Source: Cellulomonas pakistanensis (GTDB taxonomy: Bacteria; Actinomycetota; Actinomycetes; Actinomycetales; Cellulomonadaceae). Taken from it: a stretch of 64,000 nt of DNA. This document shows positions 39,486 to 49,144 of this stretch, piece after piece. The notes under the pieces are model-generated. The model searched no databases. It saw nothing but the letters and a program-made list of their open reading frames with translations, and was not told the DNA's origin. Location of the stretch: positions 1-64,000 of the forward strand of contig NZ_BONO01000011.1 of the NCBI RefSeq assembly GCF_016862755.1, written 5' to 3'. The translations under genes and the position numbers were made by a program. Each line of letters opens with the position of its first letter. Position 1 is the first letter of the stretch.

Positions 39486-40772
39486 ATGACCGCCACGCCC
39501 TCCCCCGCCCGTCCCGCCACGCCCGGCCGGTGGCGCGACGTCGCCCGGTCCGCCGGGCTGCTCGGCGCCGACGGCGTGCCGCGGCCGACGATCTTCGCCG
39601 AGATGTCCGCGCTCGCCGCGGGCACGGGGGCGATCAACCTCGGCCAGGGGTTCCCGGACGTCGACGGCCCCGAGTCGGTCAAGCGGGTCGCCGCGGAGGC
39701 GATCGCCGCGGGCGCCAACCAGTACCCGCCGGGCCCCGGGATCCCCGAGCTGCGCGTCGCGATCGCCGAGCACCAGCAGCGGCACTACGGGCTCGCGCCC
39801 GACCCGGACACCGAGGTGCTCGTCACGACCGGGGCGACGGAGGCGCTCGCCGCAACGCTGCTCGCGCTGACCGAGCCCGGCGACGAGGTCCTCACGCTCG
39901 AGCCGTTCTACGACTCGTACGCGGCCGTGATCGGCCTGGCCGGGGCGCGGCACACCACGGCGCCGCTCGCCGCCACGCCGGACGGGTTCCGGCTGGACGC
40001 CGACGCGCTGCGCGCCGCCGTCACCGACCGCACCCGGGTCGTCCTGCTCAACACCCCGCACAACCCGACCGGCGCGGTGCTCACCCGCGAGGAGCTGGCG
40101 GTGGTCCTCGAGGTCGCCGAGCGGCACGACTGCGTCGTCGTCACCGACGAGGTCTACGAGCACCTGACCTACGACGGCGTCGCGCACGTGCCGTTCGCGA
40201 CGCTGCCCGGTGCGGCGGGGCGCACGCTCACCATCTCGTCGGCGGGCAAGACGTTCTCGTTCACCGGGTGGAAGATCGGCTGGGTCACCGGCCCGGCGCC
40301 GCTGGTCGACGCGGTCCGCGCGGTGAAGCAGTTCCTCACCTACGTGTCGGGGGCGCCGTTCCAGCCGGCGATCGCCCACGCCCTCGCCCTGGAGACCACG
40401 GACGGCCCGGACGCCGGCTACGTCGCCCGGCTTGCCGCCTCGCTCGCCCACCGCCGGGACCTGCTGAGCGCGGGGCTCACCGCCGCGGGGTTCGACGTCG
40501 TGCGGCCGCAGGGCACGTACTTCGTGGTCGCCGACGCGGCGCGGCTGCTGGCCGGGCCCCTCGCGCGGCACGGCCTGCACGACGCCGCCGACCTGTGCCG
40601 GGCGCTGCCGGAGCTGGCCGGCGTCGTCGGCGTGCCCGTCGGCGCGTTCACGCACGACGGCTCCGCGGCCGACCGCGCGCTGCGCACCGCCGTGCGCTTC
40701 ACCTACGTGAAGCAGGAGGCCGTGCTCCGCGCGGCCTCCGAGCGGCTGGCCCGGCTCGGCGAGAGCCGCTGA
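39486..40772 (+). CDS. PLP-dependent class I/II aminotransferase (DapC/kynurenine-aminotransferase-like)
   Basis: A 428-residue fold-type I aminotransferase. INLGQGFPDVDGP, the YPPGPGIPELR substrate loop, NTPHNPTGAV, VVTDEVYEHLTYDG and the PLP lysine in SSAGKTFSFTGWKIGW (about 254) are all present. The GQGFPD start and overall length match the kynurenine--oxoglutarate/glutamine transaminase group. Its mycobacterial member is annotated as a succinyl-DAP aminotransferase (DapC), so a role in lysine/peptidoglycan or sulfur amino-acid metabolism is possible. ATG 39486 follows ACAGGA. Confidence 0.9.
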   Translation: MTATPSPARPATPGRWRDVARSAGLLGADGVPRPTIFAEMSALAAGTGAINLGQGFPDVDGPESVKRVAAEAIAAGANQYPPGPGIPELRVAIAEHQQRHYGLAPDPDTEVLVTTGATEALAATLLALTEPGDEVLTLEPFYDSYAAVIGLAGARHTTAPLAATPDGFRLDADALRAAVTDRTRVVLLNTPHNPTGAVLTREELAVVLEVAERHDCVVVTDEVYEHLTYDGVAHVPFATLPGAAGRTLTISSAGKTFSFTGWKIGWVTGPAPLVDAVRAVKQFLTYVSGAPFQPAIAHALALETTDGPDAGYVARLAASLAHRRDLLSAGLTAAGFDVVRPQGTYFVVADAARLLAGPLARHGLHDAADLCRALPELAGVVGVPVGAFTHDGSAADRALRTAVRFTYVKQEAVLRAASERLARLGESR

Positions 40773-40792
40773 GCCGACCGGCCCCGCGCGGC

Positions 40793-42118
40793 TCAGCGGG
40801 CCTCGGCGGCCGCCTCGCTGACGGTCGCCCCGCCGAGCCCGCCCTCGGTCCACCCGCCGCGGCGGTACGCCGGGGTGGCGAGGGCGAGGACCAGCAGCGC
40901 GCCGCCCGCGCCCGCGAGCATGACGGTCGCCATCGCCCAGGCGGACTCGCCGAGCACGCCGACCAGCGGCGCGACGACACCCGAGACGCCGGCCTGCAGC
41001 GCGCCGATGAACGCCGCCGCGGTGCCGGCGCGCTCGCCGTGCCGCGACAGGGCGATCGCGGACGCGTTCGGCGGCGTGAAGTTGACCAGCGACATGGTGA
41101 GGAACAGGACCACCAGCAGCGCCGGCAGCCCGCCCGCGCCGGTCAGGGCGAGCACCAGCAGCGCCAGGACCAGGACGAACGAGATCGGCAGCGCGACCCG
41201 GATGATCTGGATCGGCGCGTACCGGCGGACCAGCGCGGCGTTCACCTGCGCGCCGCCGACCAGGCCGATGCCGTTGATCGCGAACACCAGCGCGAACTGG
41301 CCGGACGTGAGGCCGAACCCCTCGCGCAGCACGAACGGCGAGCCGACGACGTAGCTCATCAGCACCGCGAGCCCGAGGCCGGGCAGCAGGGCCAGCGCGA
41401 CGAAGTGCCGGTCCCTGATCAGCACCCGGTACCCGCTCCACACGCCGCGCGCCGAGGCGAGCCGCCGCTCGCGCGGCAGCGTCTCGGGCAGCCGGAGCAG
41501 CACGACGACCCAGAGCGCCGCGCCGTACAGCGCCAGCGCGACGAACACCGCGCGCCAGCCCCACTGCCCCGCGATGAGCCCGCCGACGCTCGGCGCGAAC
41601 AGCGGGGCCACGCCGATGACGAGCATGAGCCGGGACAGCAGCCGGGAGGCGTCGGGCCCGACGAACCGGTCCCGGATCACCGCCATCGCCACGACGGACG
41701 CCGACGCGTTGAAGAAGCCCTGCACCATGCGCAGGCCGATGAGCGGGATGATCGCCGGGGCGATCGCACACAGCAGCGAGGTGACGACGTGCAGCGCGAC
41801 GCCGATCAGCACGGGCAGCCGGCGCCCGAACCGGTCGGACAGCGGGCCGATCACGAGCTGCCCGGCGGCGCCGCCGACGAGCATCATCGTCATCGTCAGC
41901 TGGGCCGCGGCCGCGCTGGTGTCCAGGTCGCGCGCCACGTCGGGCAGCGACGGCAGGTAGATGTCGGTGGTGATCGCGGGGAGCGCGGTCATGACGCCGA
42001 GCAGCAGGACGTACTTCGCGCTCGGCCGGAGCGCGGCGGCCGGGGCCGGGGTGCCCGCCGGCGCCGCCGCGGTCGTCGAGGGTCGGGCAGGGGTGGGGAC
42101 GGGTTCTCCGGTGCTCAT
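40793..42118 (-). CDS. Bcr/CflA-type MFS drug efflux transporter
   Basis: A 441-residue, 12-helix major facilitator. TDIYLPSLPD in helix 1, GPLSDRFGRRLPVLIG in the 2-3 loop and LRMVQGFFNASASVVAMAVIRD in helix 4-5 are the hallmarks of the Bcr/CflA (DHA1) subfamily that exports bicyclomycin, chloramphenicol and related compounds. The Ala/Pro-rich N-terminus is probably cytosolic. ATG 42118 has GGGG-CACGAG upstream; ATG 42130 in the same frame is an alternative. It converges on the aminotransferase gene with 20 nt between stops. Confidence 0.92.
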   Translation of the reverse strand: MSTGEPVPTPARPSTTAAAPAGTPAPAAALRPSAKYVLLLGVMTALPAITTDIYLPSLPDVARDLDTSAAAAQLTMTMMLVGGAAGQLVIGPLSDRFGRRLPVLIGVALHVVTSLLCAIAPAIIPLIGLRMVQGFFNASASVVAMAVIRDRFVGPDASRLLSRLMLVIGVAPLFAPSVGGLIAGQWGWRAVFVALALYGAALWVVVLLRLPETLPRERRLASARGVWSGYRVLIRDRHFVALALLPGLGLAVLMSYVVGSPFVLREGFGLTSGQFALVFAINGIGLVGGAQVNAALVRRYAPIQIIRVALPISFVLVLALLVLALTGAGGLPALLVVLFLTMSLVNFTPPNASAIALSRHGERAGTAAAFIGALQAGVSGVVAPLVGVLGESAWAMATVMLAGAGGALLVLALATPAYRRGGWTEGGLGGATVSEAAAEAR

Positions 42119-42224
42119 CTCGTGCCCCATGGTCCCACGCGCGCGGACCCGGTGCGAATCGATTCGACCCGCGCCGCGACCGGGCGCGGGCCCGGCTTCG
42201 GGCCCGCCCGCGCGAAGGGCCGGG

Positions 42225-42686
42225 TCAGGTGGCCGGGCCCAGCTCCTGGAACACCGTCAGCTGCAACCCGGCCGGCCCCTCCAGCCGCGCGTTCAGCGAG
42301 CGCCACGGCGTCTCGGTCGGCGGCGCGACGAGCTCCGCGCCGCCGGAGCCCACGAGCCGCTCCGTCGTCGCGGCGGCGTCGGCGACCTCGAACGCCACCC
42401 GCACGTGCCGGGCGACCGGGCGGCCGACCTCCACGTCGTCGATCAGCCGCTTCTGCGCCGGGTTCGCGAGCTCGAGGGTCGCCCGGCCGGCGTCGAGGAT
42501 CGCGACGTGCGCACCGTCGCCGCCCTCGTACGCCTCGAGCTGCTCCAGCCCGAGCACGTCACGGTAGAACGCCAGCGCGGCGTCGTAGTCCTCGGCCTCG
42601 ACGACGAGCCGGAGCTGGCGGACGGGACGCGCGGCGTCGGCGGCCTCGGGGCGGTCGGCGGGCGCGGGGCGGTCGGCGTCGGTCAT
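42225..42686 (-). CDS. VOC (glyoxalase/bleomycin-resistance) family protein
   Basis: A 153-residue vicinal-oxygen-chelate protein with one full domain pair: QLRLVVEAEDYDAALAFYRDVLGLE at the N-terminal half, and RHVRVAFEVAD plus LTVFQE at the C-terminal half. Substrate is unknown. The gene is separate from its neighbours. Confidence 0.85.
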   Translation of the reverse strand: MTDADRPAPADRPEAADAARPVRQLRLVVEAEDYDAALAFYRDVLGLEQLEAYEGGDGAHVAILDAGRATLELANPAQKRLIDDVEVGRPVARHVRVAFEVADAAATTERLVGSGGAELVAPPTETPWRSLNARLEGPAGLQLTVFQELGPAT

Positions 42687-42741
42687 GCGCCCGAGTCTGC
42701 GCCGCCGGGGCCCCGCGACGGAACCCCCGGCCGGGCGGTCG

Positions 42742-43809
42742 TCAGGCCGTGCGGATCCGCACCGGGGCGAACGAGCCGATCCCCTCGAGCTCCCGCTCGG
42801 GCTGCGGCTCCAGCAGCAGGCCCGGGGCGTCGAGCAGCAGCCGCGCGGTCTGCGGGTCGGTGAGCACCGTGCTCGGGTCGGCGATGTCGGTCAGCCGGGC
42901 GGCGACGTTCACCGACGGCCCGAACACGTCGCCGAACCGGGACAGCACCCGGCCCCACACGACGCCGACGCGCACGGGCGTGACGCCGCGCGCGCCCTCG
43001 GCGAGCCCGCCGGCCCCGCGCTCCCGCTCGACGTCCAGGTCCCCGCCGAGCACCCGCGCGAGCTCCAGGGCGACCCGGGCGCCGGTCCGCACGTCGTCGG
43101 CGACGAACAGCACCGCGTCGCCGATCGTCTTGACGACGCGGCCGCCGCACTGGGTGACGACGTCCCGCGCGGCGGTCTCGAACCGCTGCACGAAGTCGGA
43201 CAGGTCGGTGGAGCCGAGGCCGGCCGTGCGGCGGGTGAACGACACCATGTCCGCGAACCCGACGGCCCGCGCGAGCGGCAGCGCGGCCGGGTCGGCGCCC
43301 GTCCCGCCCGCGGCCTCGCCGCCCGCGGCGAACTCCACCGCGTACCGCGCCGCGATCGACGCCAGGTGCCGGCGGTAGGAGTGCAGGAGCTGGTCCTCGA
43401 GGACCGGTGCGAGCTGCGGCAGCTCCTCGAGCACCGCGCGGCGGGCCGCCGGGTCGTCCAGGCCGTGCCGGGTCGCGACGTCCTCGACCAGCGCCTCGAC
43501 CTGCCACAGCGCGAGCCGGTCGCTGGTGTGCCCGAGCGCCCGCGTCAGCGAGATCATCGTGCGGCTGCCCAGGTGGCCGTCGCGCAGCATGCCCGCGGCC
43601 CGCTCGACCGCCTCGGCGTCGCGGGCGGTGAAGGCCACGTCGTCGGCGTCGGGGTGCGGCAGGCCGAGCGTCCGCCAGTACAGCCGCACCAGGTCGAGGT
43701 CCATGCCGGAGCGCTCGGCGATGTCGCGCAGGGAGAGCGTCCGGGGCCCGCCCAGCAGGGCCGCGTCCAGCGCGGCGGCCTGCACCCCGTCCTGCACCTC
43801 GTCCGTCAC
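42742..43809 (-). CDS. Class III adenylate/guanylate cyclase with helical N-terminal regulatory domain
   Basis: A 355-residue soluble cyclase. The N-terminal ~155 residues are helical and include an HTH-like segment (LRDIAERSGMDLDLVRLYWRTLG), similar to the pH-sensing regulatory domains of actinobacterial cyclases. The catalytic domain (about 175-345) has metal Asp residues in GFADMVSFT and IGDAVLFVADD, and the transition-state Asn/Arg in SVNVAARLTD. Substrate-specifying residues suggest ATP, but this is not certain. GTG 43809 overlaps the birA stop by 4 nt, yet a TAGGGT -10 hexamer 7 nt upstream indicates an additional, leaderless promoter inside birA. Confidence 0.9.
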   Translation of the reverse strand: MTDEVQDGVQAAALDAALLGGPRTLSLRDIAERSGMDLDLVRLYWRTLGLPHPDADDVAFTARDAEAVERAAGMLRDGHLGSRTMISLTRALGHTSDRLALWQVEALVEDVATRHGLDDPAARRAVLEELPQLAPVLEDQLLHSYRRHLASIAARYAVEFAAGGEAAGGTGADPAALPLARAVGFADMVSFTRRTAGLGSTDLSDFVQRFETAARDVVTQCGGRVVKTIGDAVLFVADDVRTGARVALELARVLGGDLDVERERGAGGLAEGARGVTPVRVGVVWGRVLSRFGDVFGPSVNVAARLTDIADPSTVLTDPQTARLLLDAPGLLLEPQPERELEGIGSFAPVRIRTA

Positions 43810-44696
43810 GACAGCGACCCTAGTTCACCGACCGGCCGCACGTGACGCACGTCACCGGCGAGCAGCACCCGCTCCGACCCGGCGGCGTCCCGGAGCACCA
43901 GCGCCCCGTCGGCGTCGATCCGCTCCGCCGTGCCGCGCAGCTCCGACCCGTCGGGCAGCGTGGCCCGCACGCCCGCACCCAGGGTCAGGCAGGCCCCCGC
44001 CACGGCGGCGTCCAGGCCGGCCGCCGCGACGTCGCCGCCGTGGTCCCGCCACGGCGCGAGGACCCCGTCGACCTCGCGCACCACGGCGACCAGCAGGGCC
44101 GTCCGGTCGACGCCCGCCGCGCCCGCCGCCCGCAGCGAGGTCGCGCTCGCGACCGGCAGCTCGTCCGCGCGCTGCGCCACGTTGAGGCCGATGCCGAGCA
44201 CGACCGCGTCGCCGCCGGGCGCGACCTCGGCCAGCAGGCCCGCGGCCTTGCGGTACCGGCCCCAGCCGGGCAGGTCGGCGCCGTCCGCCCCCGGGACCAG
44301 CACGTCGTTCGGCCACTTGAGCCCGGCCGCCAGCCCGGTCGCGGCGCGCACCGCGCGGACCACGGCCAGGCCGGCCAGCAGCGGCAGCCAGCCCCACCGG
44401 TCGCGCGGCACGCCCGGCCGCACGGCCAGCGACAGCGTCAGCGCGGCCCCGGGCGGCGTGGTCCAGGTGTGGCCGGCGCGGCCGCGGCCGGCCCGCTGGT
44501 GCTCGGCGACGAGCAGCCCGGCGTCCGCCCAGGCCGGGTCCTCGGCGACGCGCGCGAGCAGCTCCGTGCTGGTCGAGCCCGCCTCGGGGAGGACCGCGCA
44601 CCGGCGCAGCGGTCCCGCCGGGTGCAGCAGCGCCGCGCGCACCTCGTCCACGCGCAGCGGCCCCCGCGCCGGGTCGTCCCGGTCCGTCTCGTCCAC
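43806..44696 (-). CDS. birA: Biotin--[acetyl-CoA-carboxylase] ligase BirA
   Basis: A 296-residue monofunctional (class I) biotin protein ligase without an N-terminal HTH. The biotinyl-AMP loop GRGRAGHTW (about 68-76) and KWPNDVLV (about 128) are present, and the C-terminal SH3-like domain follows. It should biotinylate the EAMKM lysine of AccA encoded at 50941. It is divergent from accD and overlaps the cyclase by 4 nt. The pairing of birA with accD is conserved across actinobacteria. Confidence 0.94.
   Translation of the reverse strand: MDETDRDDPARGPLRVDEVRAALLHPAGPLRRCAVLPEAGSTSTELLARVAEDPAWADAGLLVAEHQRAGRGRAGHTWTTPPGAALTLSLAVRPGVPRDRWGWLPLLAGLAVVRAVRAATGLAAGLKWPNDVLVPGADGADLPGWGRYRKAAGLLAEVAPGGDAVVLGIGLNVAQRADELPVASATSLRAAGAAGVDRTALLVAVVREVDGVLAPWRDHGGDVAAAGLDAAVAGACLTLGAGVRATLPDGSELRGTAERIDADGALVLRDAAGSERVLLAGDVRHVRPVGELGSLS
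43817..43822 (-). promoter_or_regulatory. -10 TAGGGT for cyclase, inside the birA 3' end
   Basis: The minus-strand TAGGGT ends 7 nt before GTG 43809 and lies within the last codons of birA. Confidence 0.45.
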
Positions 44697-44802
44697 CCGT
44701 CCATCCTCGCCCGCCGCCGTCGCACCCGCGTTGTGGCATCCCCACGACCCCGCGCGCGCAGGTCCGTGCCCGTCGCCCAGGCACCGGGCCGGGGCGGACC
44801 AC

Positions 44803-44808
44803 TAGCCT
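44803..44808 (+). promoter_or_regulatory. -10 TAGCCT of leaderless accD
   Basis: TAGCCT ends 7 nt before GTG 44816, which argues for that GTG rather than the one at 44810. Confidence 0.5.
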
Positions 44809-44815
44809 CGTGCGG

Positions 44816-46441
44816 GTGACCGACCTGCCCGCAGCGGACCCGACCGCCGCCACGCCCGTCCCGCCCCGGCCCGCCGGGACCGCCGCGAAGGTCGCCGACC
44901 TCGCCGACCGGTACCGCGCCGCCGTCACCGAGCCCGAGCAGGCCGCGGCCGAGAAGCAGCACGGCCGCGGCAAGCGCACCGCCCGCGAGCGCATCGAGGC
45001 GCTGCTCGACCCCGGCTCGTTCACCGAGCTCGACGCGTTCGTCCGGCACCGCTCGACCAACTTCGGCCTGGACCGCAAGCGCGTCCCCGGCGACGGCGTC
45101 GTCGTCGGGCACGGCACGGTCGACGGCCGCCCGGTCGCGGTCTACTCCCAGGACTTCACCGTCTTCGGCGGCAGCCTCGGCGAGGTGCACGGCCAGAAGA
45201 TCACCAAGGTCATGGACCTCGCGCTGCGCACCGGCATGCCGCTGGTCGGCATCAGCGACGGCGGCGGGGCGCGCATCCAGGAGGGCGTCGCCGGGCTGAC
45301 CCAGTTCGCCGAGATCTTCCGGCGCAACGTCGCCGCGTCGGGCGTGATCCCGCAGATCAGCCTCATCCTCGGCCCGTCGGCGGGCGGCGCGGTGTACTCC
45401 CCCGCGCTCACCGACTTCATCGTCATGGCCGACGGCACGTCGAACATGTTCATCACCGGCCCGGACGTCATCCGCGCGGTCACCGGCGAGGACGTCGGCT
45501 TCGAGGAGCTCGGCGGCGCGACCACGCACAACACCCGCTCGGGCGTCGCGCACTACCTGGCCTCCGACGAGGACGACGCGCTCGACTACGTGCGCTCGCT
45601 GCTGTCGTACCTGCCGCAGAACAACCTCACCGACGCGCCGGCCTACCCGCACGAGGCGGAGCTCGAGGTGACCGACGCCGACCTCGAGCTCGACGCGCTC
45701 GTGCCCGACTCCGACAACCAGCCGTACGACATGCGCACGGTCGTCGAGCACGTGCTGGACGACGGCGACCTGCTCGAGGTCCAGCCCCTGTTCGCGCGGA
45801 ACGTGCTGGTGGGCTTCGGCCGGGTCGAGGGCCACGCCGTCGGCGTCGTCGCCAACCAGCCGCTCACCATGGCCGGCACGCTCGACATCGACGCCGCCGA
45901 GAAGGCCGCCCGGTTCGTGCGGACCTGCGACGCGTTCAACATCCCGGTGCTCACGTTCGTCGACGTCCCCGGCTTCCTGCCGGGCACCGACCAGGAGTGG
46001 AACGGCATCATCCGCCGCGGCGCGAAGCTCATCTACGCCTACGCCGAGGCGACCGTCCCGCTCGTCACCGTGATCACCCGCAAGGCGTACGGTGGCGCGT
46101 ACATCGTCATGGGGTCGAAGCAGCTCGGCGCCGACGTGAACCTCGCCTGGCCGACGGCGCAGATCGCGGTCATGGGCGCCGGCGGTGCCGTGAACATCCT
46201 GCAGCGCGGCGCCCTCAAGCAGGTCGCCGAGGCCGGCGGGGACGTCGAGGCCGAGCGCGCCCGGCTCACCCGCGAGTACGAGGAGGCCATCGTGAACCCG
46301 TGGGACGCCGCCGACCGCGGCTACGTGGACGCGGTGATCGCGCCCGCCGAGACCCGGTCGCAGATCGTCCGGGCGCTGCGCGTGCTGCGCACCAAGCGCG
46401 CGGCGCTGCCGCCCAAGAAGCACGGGAACATCCCGCTGTGA
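44816..46441 (+). CDS. accD: Acyl-CoA (propionyl-CoA) carboxylase beta subunit AccD
   Basis: About 541 residues, a carboxyltransferase beta subunit of the AccD5/PccB type. The N-terminal [19 protein letters not shown], the first oxyanion loop [25 protein letters not shown], and the second half [13 protein letters not shown] and [14 protein letters not shown] are all intact. It transfers the carboxyl group from biotin on AccA to propionyl-CoA (and possibly acetyl-CoA) for methylmalonyl/malonyl-CoA supply. GTG 44816 fits a -10 hexamer 7 nt upstream. Its stop overlaps the next gene's start (GTGA). Confidence 0.96.
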   Translation: MTDLPAADPTAATPVPPRPAGTAAKVADLADRYRAAVTEPEQAAAEKQHGRGKRTARERIEALLDPGSFTELDAFVRHRSTNFGLDRKRVPGDGVVVGHGTVDGRPVAVYSQDFTVFGGSLGEVHGQKITKVMDLALRTGMPLVGISDGGGARIQEGVAGLTQFAEIFRRNVAASGVIPQISLILGPSAGGAVYSPALTDFIVMADGTSNMFITGPDVIRAVTGEDVGFEELGGATTHNTRSGVAHYLASDEDDALDYVRSLLSYLPQNNLTDAPAYPHEAELEVTDADLELDALVPDSDNQPYDMRTVVEHVLDDGDLLEVQPLFARNVLVGFGRVEGHAVGVVANQPLTMAGTLDIDAAEKAARFVRTCDAFNIPVLTFVDVPGFLPGTDQEWNGIIRRGAKLIYAYAEATVPLVTVITRKAYGGAYIVMGSKQLGADVNLAWPTAQIAVMGAGGAVNILQRGALKQVAEAGGDVEAERARLTREYEEAIVNPWDAADRGYVDAVIAPAETRSQIVRALRVLRTKRAALPPKKHGNIPL

Positions 46442-47019
46442 CCGGCGACCCGCTGCTGCCCGGCCCGGACGAGCACGACGACCACGGCGGCCACGACCAC
46501 CCGCACGGCCACGCCGGCGGCGCGCACGGCCCCGAGCCGCTGCCCGGCGTCGACACCGGCGCGATGCACGCCGCCGTGGACGCGCTGGCCGCGGCCCTGC
46601 ACGACTACGTCGACACCGCCGCGGGCGTGCGCGCCGAGTTCGGCGCCTCCGAGGCGGACGAGGACCCGCGCGTGCTCGCGCTCGAGTCGCGCGTCTCGGG
46701 CCTGAACGCCCGGCTGTACGACCTGCTGCACGAGAGCCTCGGCATGCACTCCGAGCTGACCGGCATGACGTGGGAGGAGCCCGCCCCCGCCGAGGCCCCG
46801 GCCGCGGACGAGGACACCGACGAGTTCCACCTCGGCTTCGTCGTGAGCGTGCCGGCCGCGACCGGCGACCAGTCGATCGACGCCGTGCTCGGCATCGTGG
46901 ACAACGGCGGCGCGGAGATCGTCGAGCGCCTGCTGGACAGCGGGTTCACCGTCGAGGGCTGGGGCGCGTCCCGCGGCGCGCCGGTGTCGTTCGACGACGA
47001 CGAGGACGACGAGGCGTGA
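46438..47019 (+). CDS. His-rich conserved protein inserted between accD and accE
   Basis: A 193-residue protein that I do not recognise. The N-terminal ~30 residues are His/Asp/Gly-rich ([18 protein letters not shown]). A helical middle (about 40-105) contains [15 protein letters not shown] and [21 protein letters not shown] compact acidic C-terminal domain follows ([28 protein letters not shown]) and ends in DDDEDDEA. It is coupled at both ends by GTGA overlaps with accD and accE, so it is made at the same time as the carboxylase and may bind it or a metal. Confidence 0.7.
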   Translation: MTGDPLLPGPDEHDDHGGHDHPHGHAGGAHGPEPLPGVDTGAMHAAVDALAAALHDYVDTAAGVRAEFGASEADEDPRVLALESRVSGLNARLYDLLHESLGMHSELTGMTWEEPAPAEAPAADEDTDEFHLGFVVSVPAATGDQSIDAVLGIVDNGGAEIVERLLDSGFTVEGWGASRGAPVSFDDDEDDEA

Positions 47020-47252
47020 GCGCGGGCGACGCCGCGGCGCTGCCGCACGTGCAGGTCGTCCGGGGCACGCCGGACGACGTCGAGCTGGCCGCGCTCGTCG
47101 CGGGGCTCGTCGCCGCCTCGGCGCCCGCGGACGACGACGGGGTCGAGGACGCCGCCCCGCCCGCGGCGTGGTCGGACCGCGCGCGGGTGCTGCCCGGCTC
47201 GGGCTCGACGTGGCGCACCGGTCCCGACGCCTGGCGGAGCAGCCTGCGCTGA
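47016..47252 (+). CDS. accE: Acyl-CoA carboxylase epsilon subunit AccE
   Basis: A 78-residue actinobacterial epsilon subunit that stabilises the AccA-AccD complex. The family core VVRGTPDDVELAALVAGLVA and the C-terminal W....GP.AWRSSL pattern are present, with an Asp/Ala-rich loop between. GTG 47016 overlaps the upstream stop. Its place close after accD is conserved in actinobacteria. Confidence 0.88.
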   Translation: MSAGDAAALPHVQVVRGTPDDVELAALVAGLVAASAPADDDGVEDAAPPAAWSDRARVLPGSGSTWRTGPDAWRSSLR

Positions 47253-47326
47253 CGCGCGGGGCCGGGACGCCGGGTCGGGCCGCCCCGCCTGCACGGAAAA
47301 GCCGGGGTGCTCTCCCGCGGCGCGGG

Positions 47327-47332
47327 TAGGGT
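47327..47332 (+). promoter_or_regulatory. -10 TAGGGT of leaderless DUF885 gene
   Basis: TAGGGT ends 7 nt before GTG 47340. Confidence 0.5.
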
Positions 47333-47339
47333 CGGCCGG

Positions 47340-49058
47340 GTGAGCACTGCACCCGAGACCACCGGGGCGCCGCAGCGCCCCGCCAGCCCCATCGACGACG
47401 TCGCCGACGCCCACGTCGCGACCTACGCCGCCCTGGACCCGTTCGACGCGACCGCGCTGGGCCTCCCGGGCCACGACCACGAGGTCACCGACCTGTCCCC
47501 CGCCGGCCACGAGGCCCGCGCCGACGCGACCCGCGCGACGCTGGCGCAGCTCGACGGCCTGGCCCCGGCGGACGAGGTCGACACGATCACCCTCGCCGCG
47601 ATGCGCGAGCGCCTCGGCCTGGACCTCGAGCTGCACGAGGCCGGCGAGACGCTCGCCGACCTCAACGTCATCGCCTCGCCCGTCCAGGGCATGCGGGACG
47701 TGTTCGACCTCATGGGCACCGACGGCGCCGACGCCTGGTCGACGATCGCCCAGCGCCTCGCCGGGCTGCCGCAGGCCGGCGCCGGCTACGTGGAGTCGCT
47801 GCGCCTGGCCGCCTCCCGCGGCCGCGTCCCGGCGATCCGCCAGGTGCGCGAGGCCATCACCCAGGCCGAGGAGCTCGCCGACGCGTCGTCCTCGTTCTTC
47901 ACCTCGTTCGTGACCAGCCCCGAGGCCGCCGCGGCGGTCGAGGCGGGCGGCGACGCGCTGCGCGCCGACCTGGAGCGCGGCGCCGAGGCCGCCCGCCGGA
48001 CGTACGCGGACCTGGTCACGTTCCTGCGCGACGAGCTCGCCCCGCAGGCGCCCGAGGCCGACGCCGCAGGCCGCGAGCGCTACGCGCTGTGGTCCCGGTA
48101 CTTCCTCGGCGCGACCGTGGACCTGGACGAGACGTACCAGTGGGGCCTCGAGGAGCTCGCGCGCGTCGTCGCCGAGCAGGAGGCCGTGGCCGCCGAGATC
48201 GCCGGCCCGGGCGCCACGGTCGAGCAGGCCGTCGCCGCGCTGGACGCCGACCCGTCCCGCCGGCTCGAGGGCACCGAGGCGCTGCAGCGCTGGATGCAGG
48301 AGACCTCGGACGCCGCCGTCGCCGCGCTCGACGGCGTGCACTTCACGATCCCGGACGCGATCCGCACCCTGGAGTGCCGCATCGCCCCGACCCAGAACGG
48401 CGGGATCTACTACACCGGCCCGTCCGACGACTTCAGCCGGCCCGGCCGGATGTGGTGGTCGGTGCCGCCGGAGGTCACCACGTTCAACACCTGGCGCGAG
48501 AAGACCACCGTCTTCCACGAGGGCGTCCCGGGCCACCACCTCCAGGTCGGCCAGGCCGTCTACAACCGCGCGCAGCTCAACTCCTGGCGCCGGCTGGCGT
48601 GCTGGGTGTCGGGCCACGGCGAGGGCTGGGCGCTCTACGCCGAGCGGCTCATGGCCGACCTCGGCCACCTGGACGACCCGGGCGACCGGCTCGGCATGCT
48701 CGACGGCCAGCGGATGCGCGCCGCCCGCGTCGTGCTCGACCTCGGCGTGCACCTCGGCCTCGAGGCGCCGGAGCGCTGGGGCGGCGGCACCTGGGACGCC
48801 GACAAGGCGTGGGAGTTCCTCCGGGCGAACGTCAACATGCCCGAGCAGTTCATCCGGTTCGAGCTGAACCGCTACCTGGGCTGGCCGGGCCAGGCGCCGT
48901 CGTACAAGATCGGCCAGCGCATCTGGGAGCAGATCCGGGACGGCGCCGCGGCGACCGCACAGCAGCGCGGCGAGGCGTTCGACCTGCGGGCGTTCCACGC
49001 CCGGGCGCTGGGCATGGGCGCGCTGCCGCTCGACGTGCTGCGGACCGCGCTGGCCTGA
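47340..49058 (+). CDS. DUF885 family metallopeptidase-like protein
   Basis: A 572-residue DUF885 protein, mostly helical and without a signal peptide. The zinc-binding-like motif VFHEGVPGHHLQ (about 395) and downstream GHGEGWALYAERLM (about 422) are the family hallmark, a variant of HExxH plus a Glu ligand. Members are believed to be carboxypeptidase-like, but substrates are largely unknown. GTG 47340 is set by the leaderless -10. A very strong terminator follows. Confidence 0.9.
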   Translation: MSTAPETTGAPQRPASPIDDVADAHVATYAALDPFDATALGLPGHDHEVTDLSPAGHEARADATRATLAQLDGLAPADEVDTITLAAMRERLGLDLELHEAGETLADLNVIASPVQGMRDVFDLMGTDGADAWSTIAQRLAGLPQAGAGYVESLRLAASRGRVPAIRQVREAITQAEELADASSSFFTSFVTSPEAAAAVEAGGDALRADLERGAEAARRTYADLVTFLRDELAPQAPEADAAGRERYALWSRYFLGATVDLDETYQWGLEELARVVAEQEAVAAEIAGPGATVEQAVAALDADPSRRLEGTEALQRWMQETSDAAVAALDGVHFTIPDAIRTLECRIAPTQNGGIYYTGPSDDFSRPGRMWWSVPPEVTTFNTWREKTTVFHEGVPGHHLQVGQAVYNRAQLNSWRRLACWVSGHGEGWALYAERLMADLGHLDDPGDRLGMLDGQRMRAARVVLDLGVHLGLEAPERWGGGTWDADKAWEFLRANVNMPEQFIRFELNRYLGWPGQAPSYKIGQRIWEQIRDGAAATAQQRGEAFDLRAFHARALGMGALPLDVLRTALA

Positions 49059-49069
49059 CCGGCGCGCGA

Positions 49070-49114
49070 CGCACGAGGGCCCCCGGACCTGCGCGGTCCG
49101 GGGGCCCTCGTGCG
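49070..49114. terminator. Strong terminator between convergent DUF885 and VKOR genes
   Basis: A perfect 20-bp stem (49070-49089 with 49095-49114; begins CGCACGAGGGCC) with a 5-nt loop, 11 nt after the stop. Confidence 0.85.
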
Positions 49115-49144
49115 TGGGGGTGCGCGCGGTGGCGGCGCCGGGGC

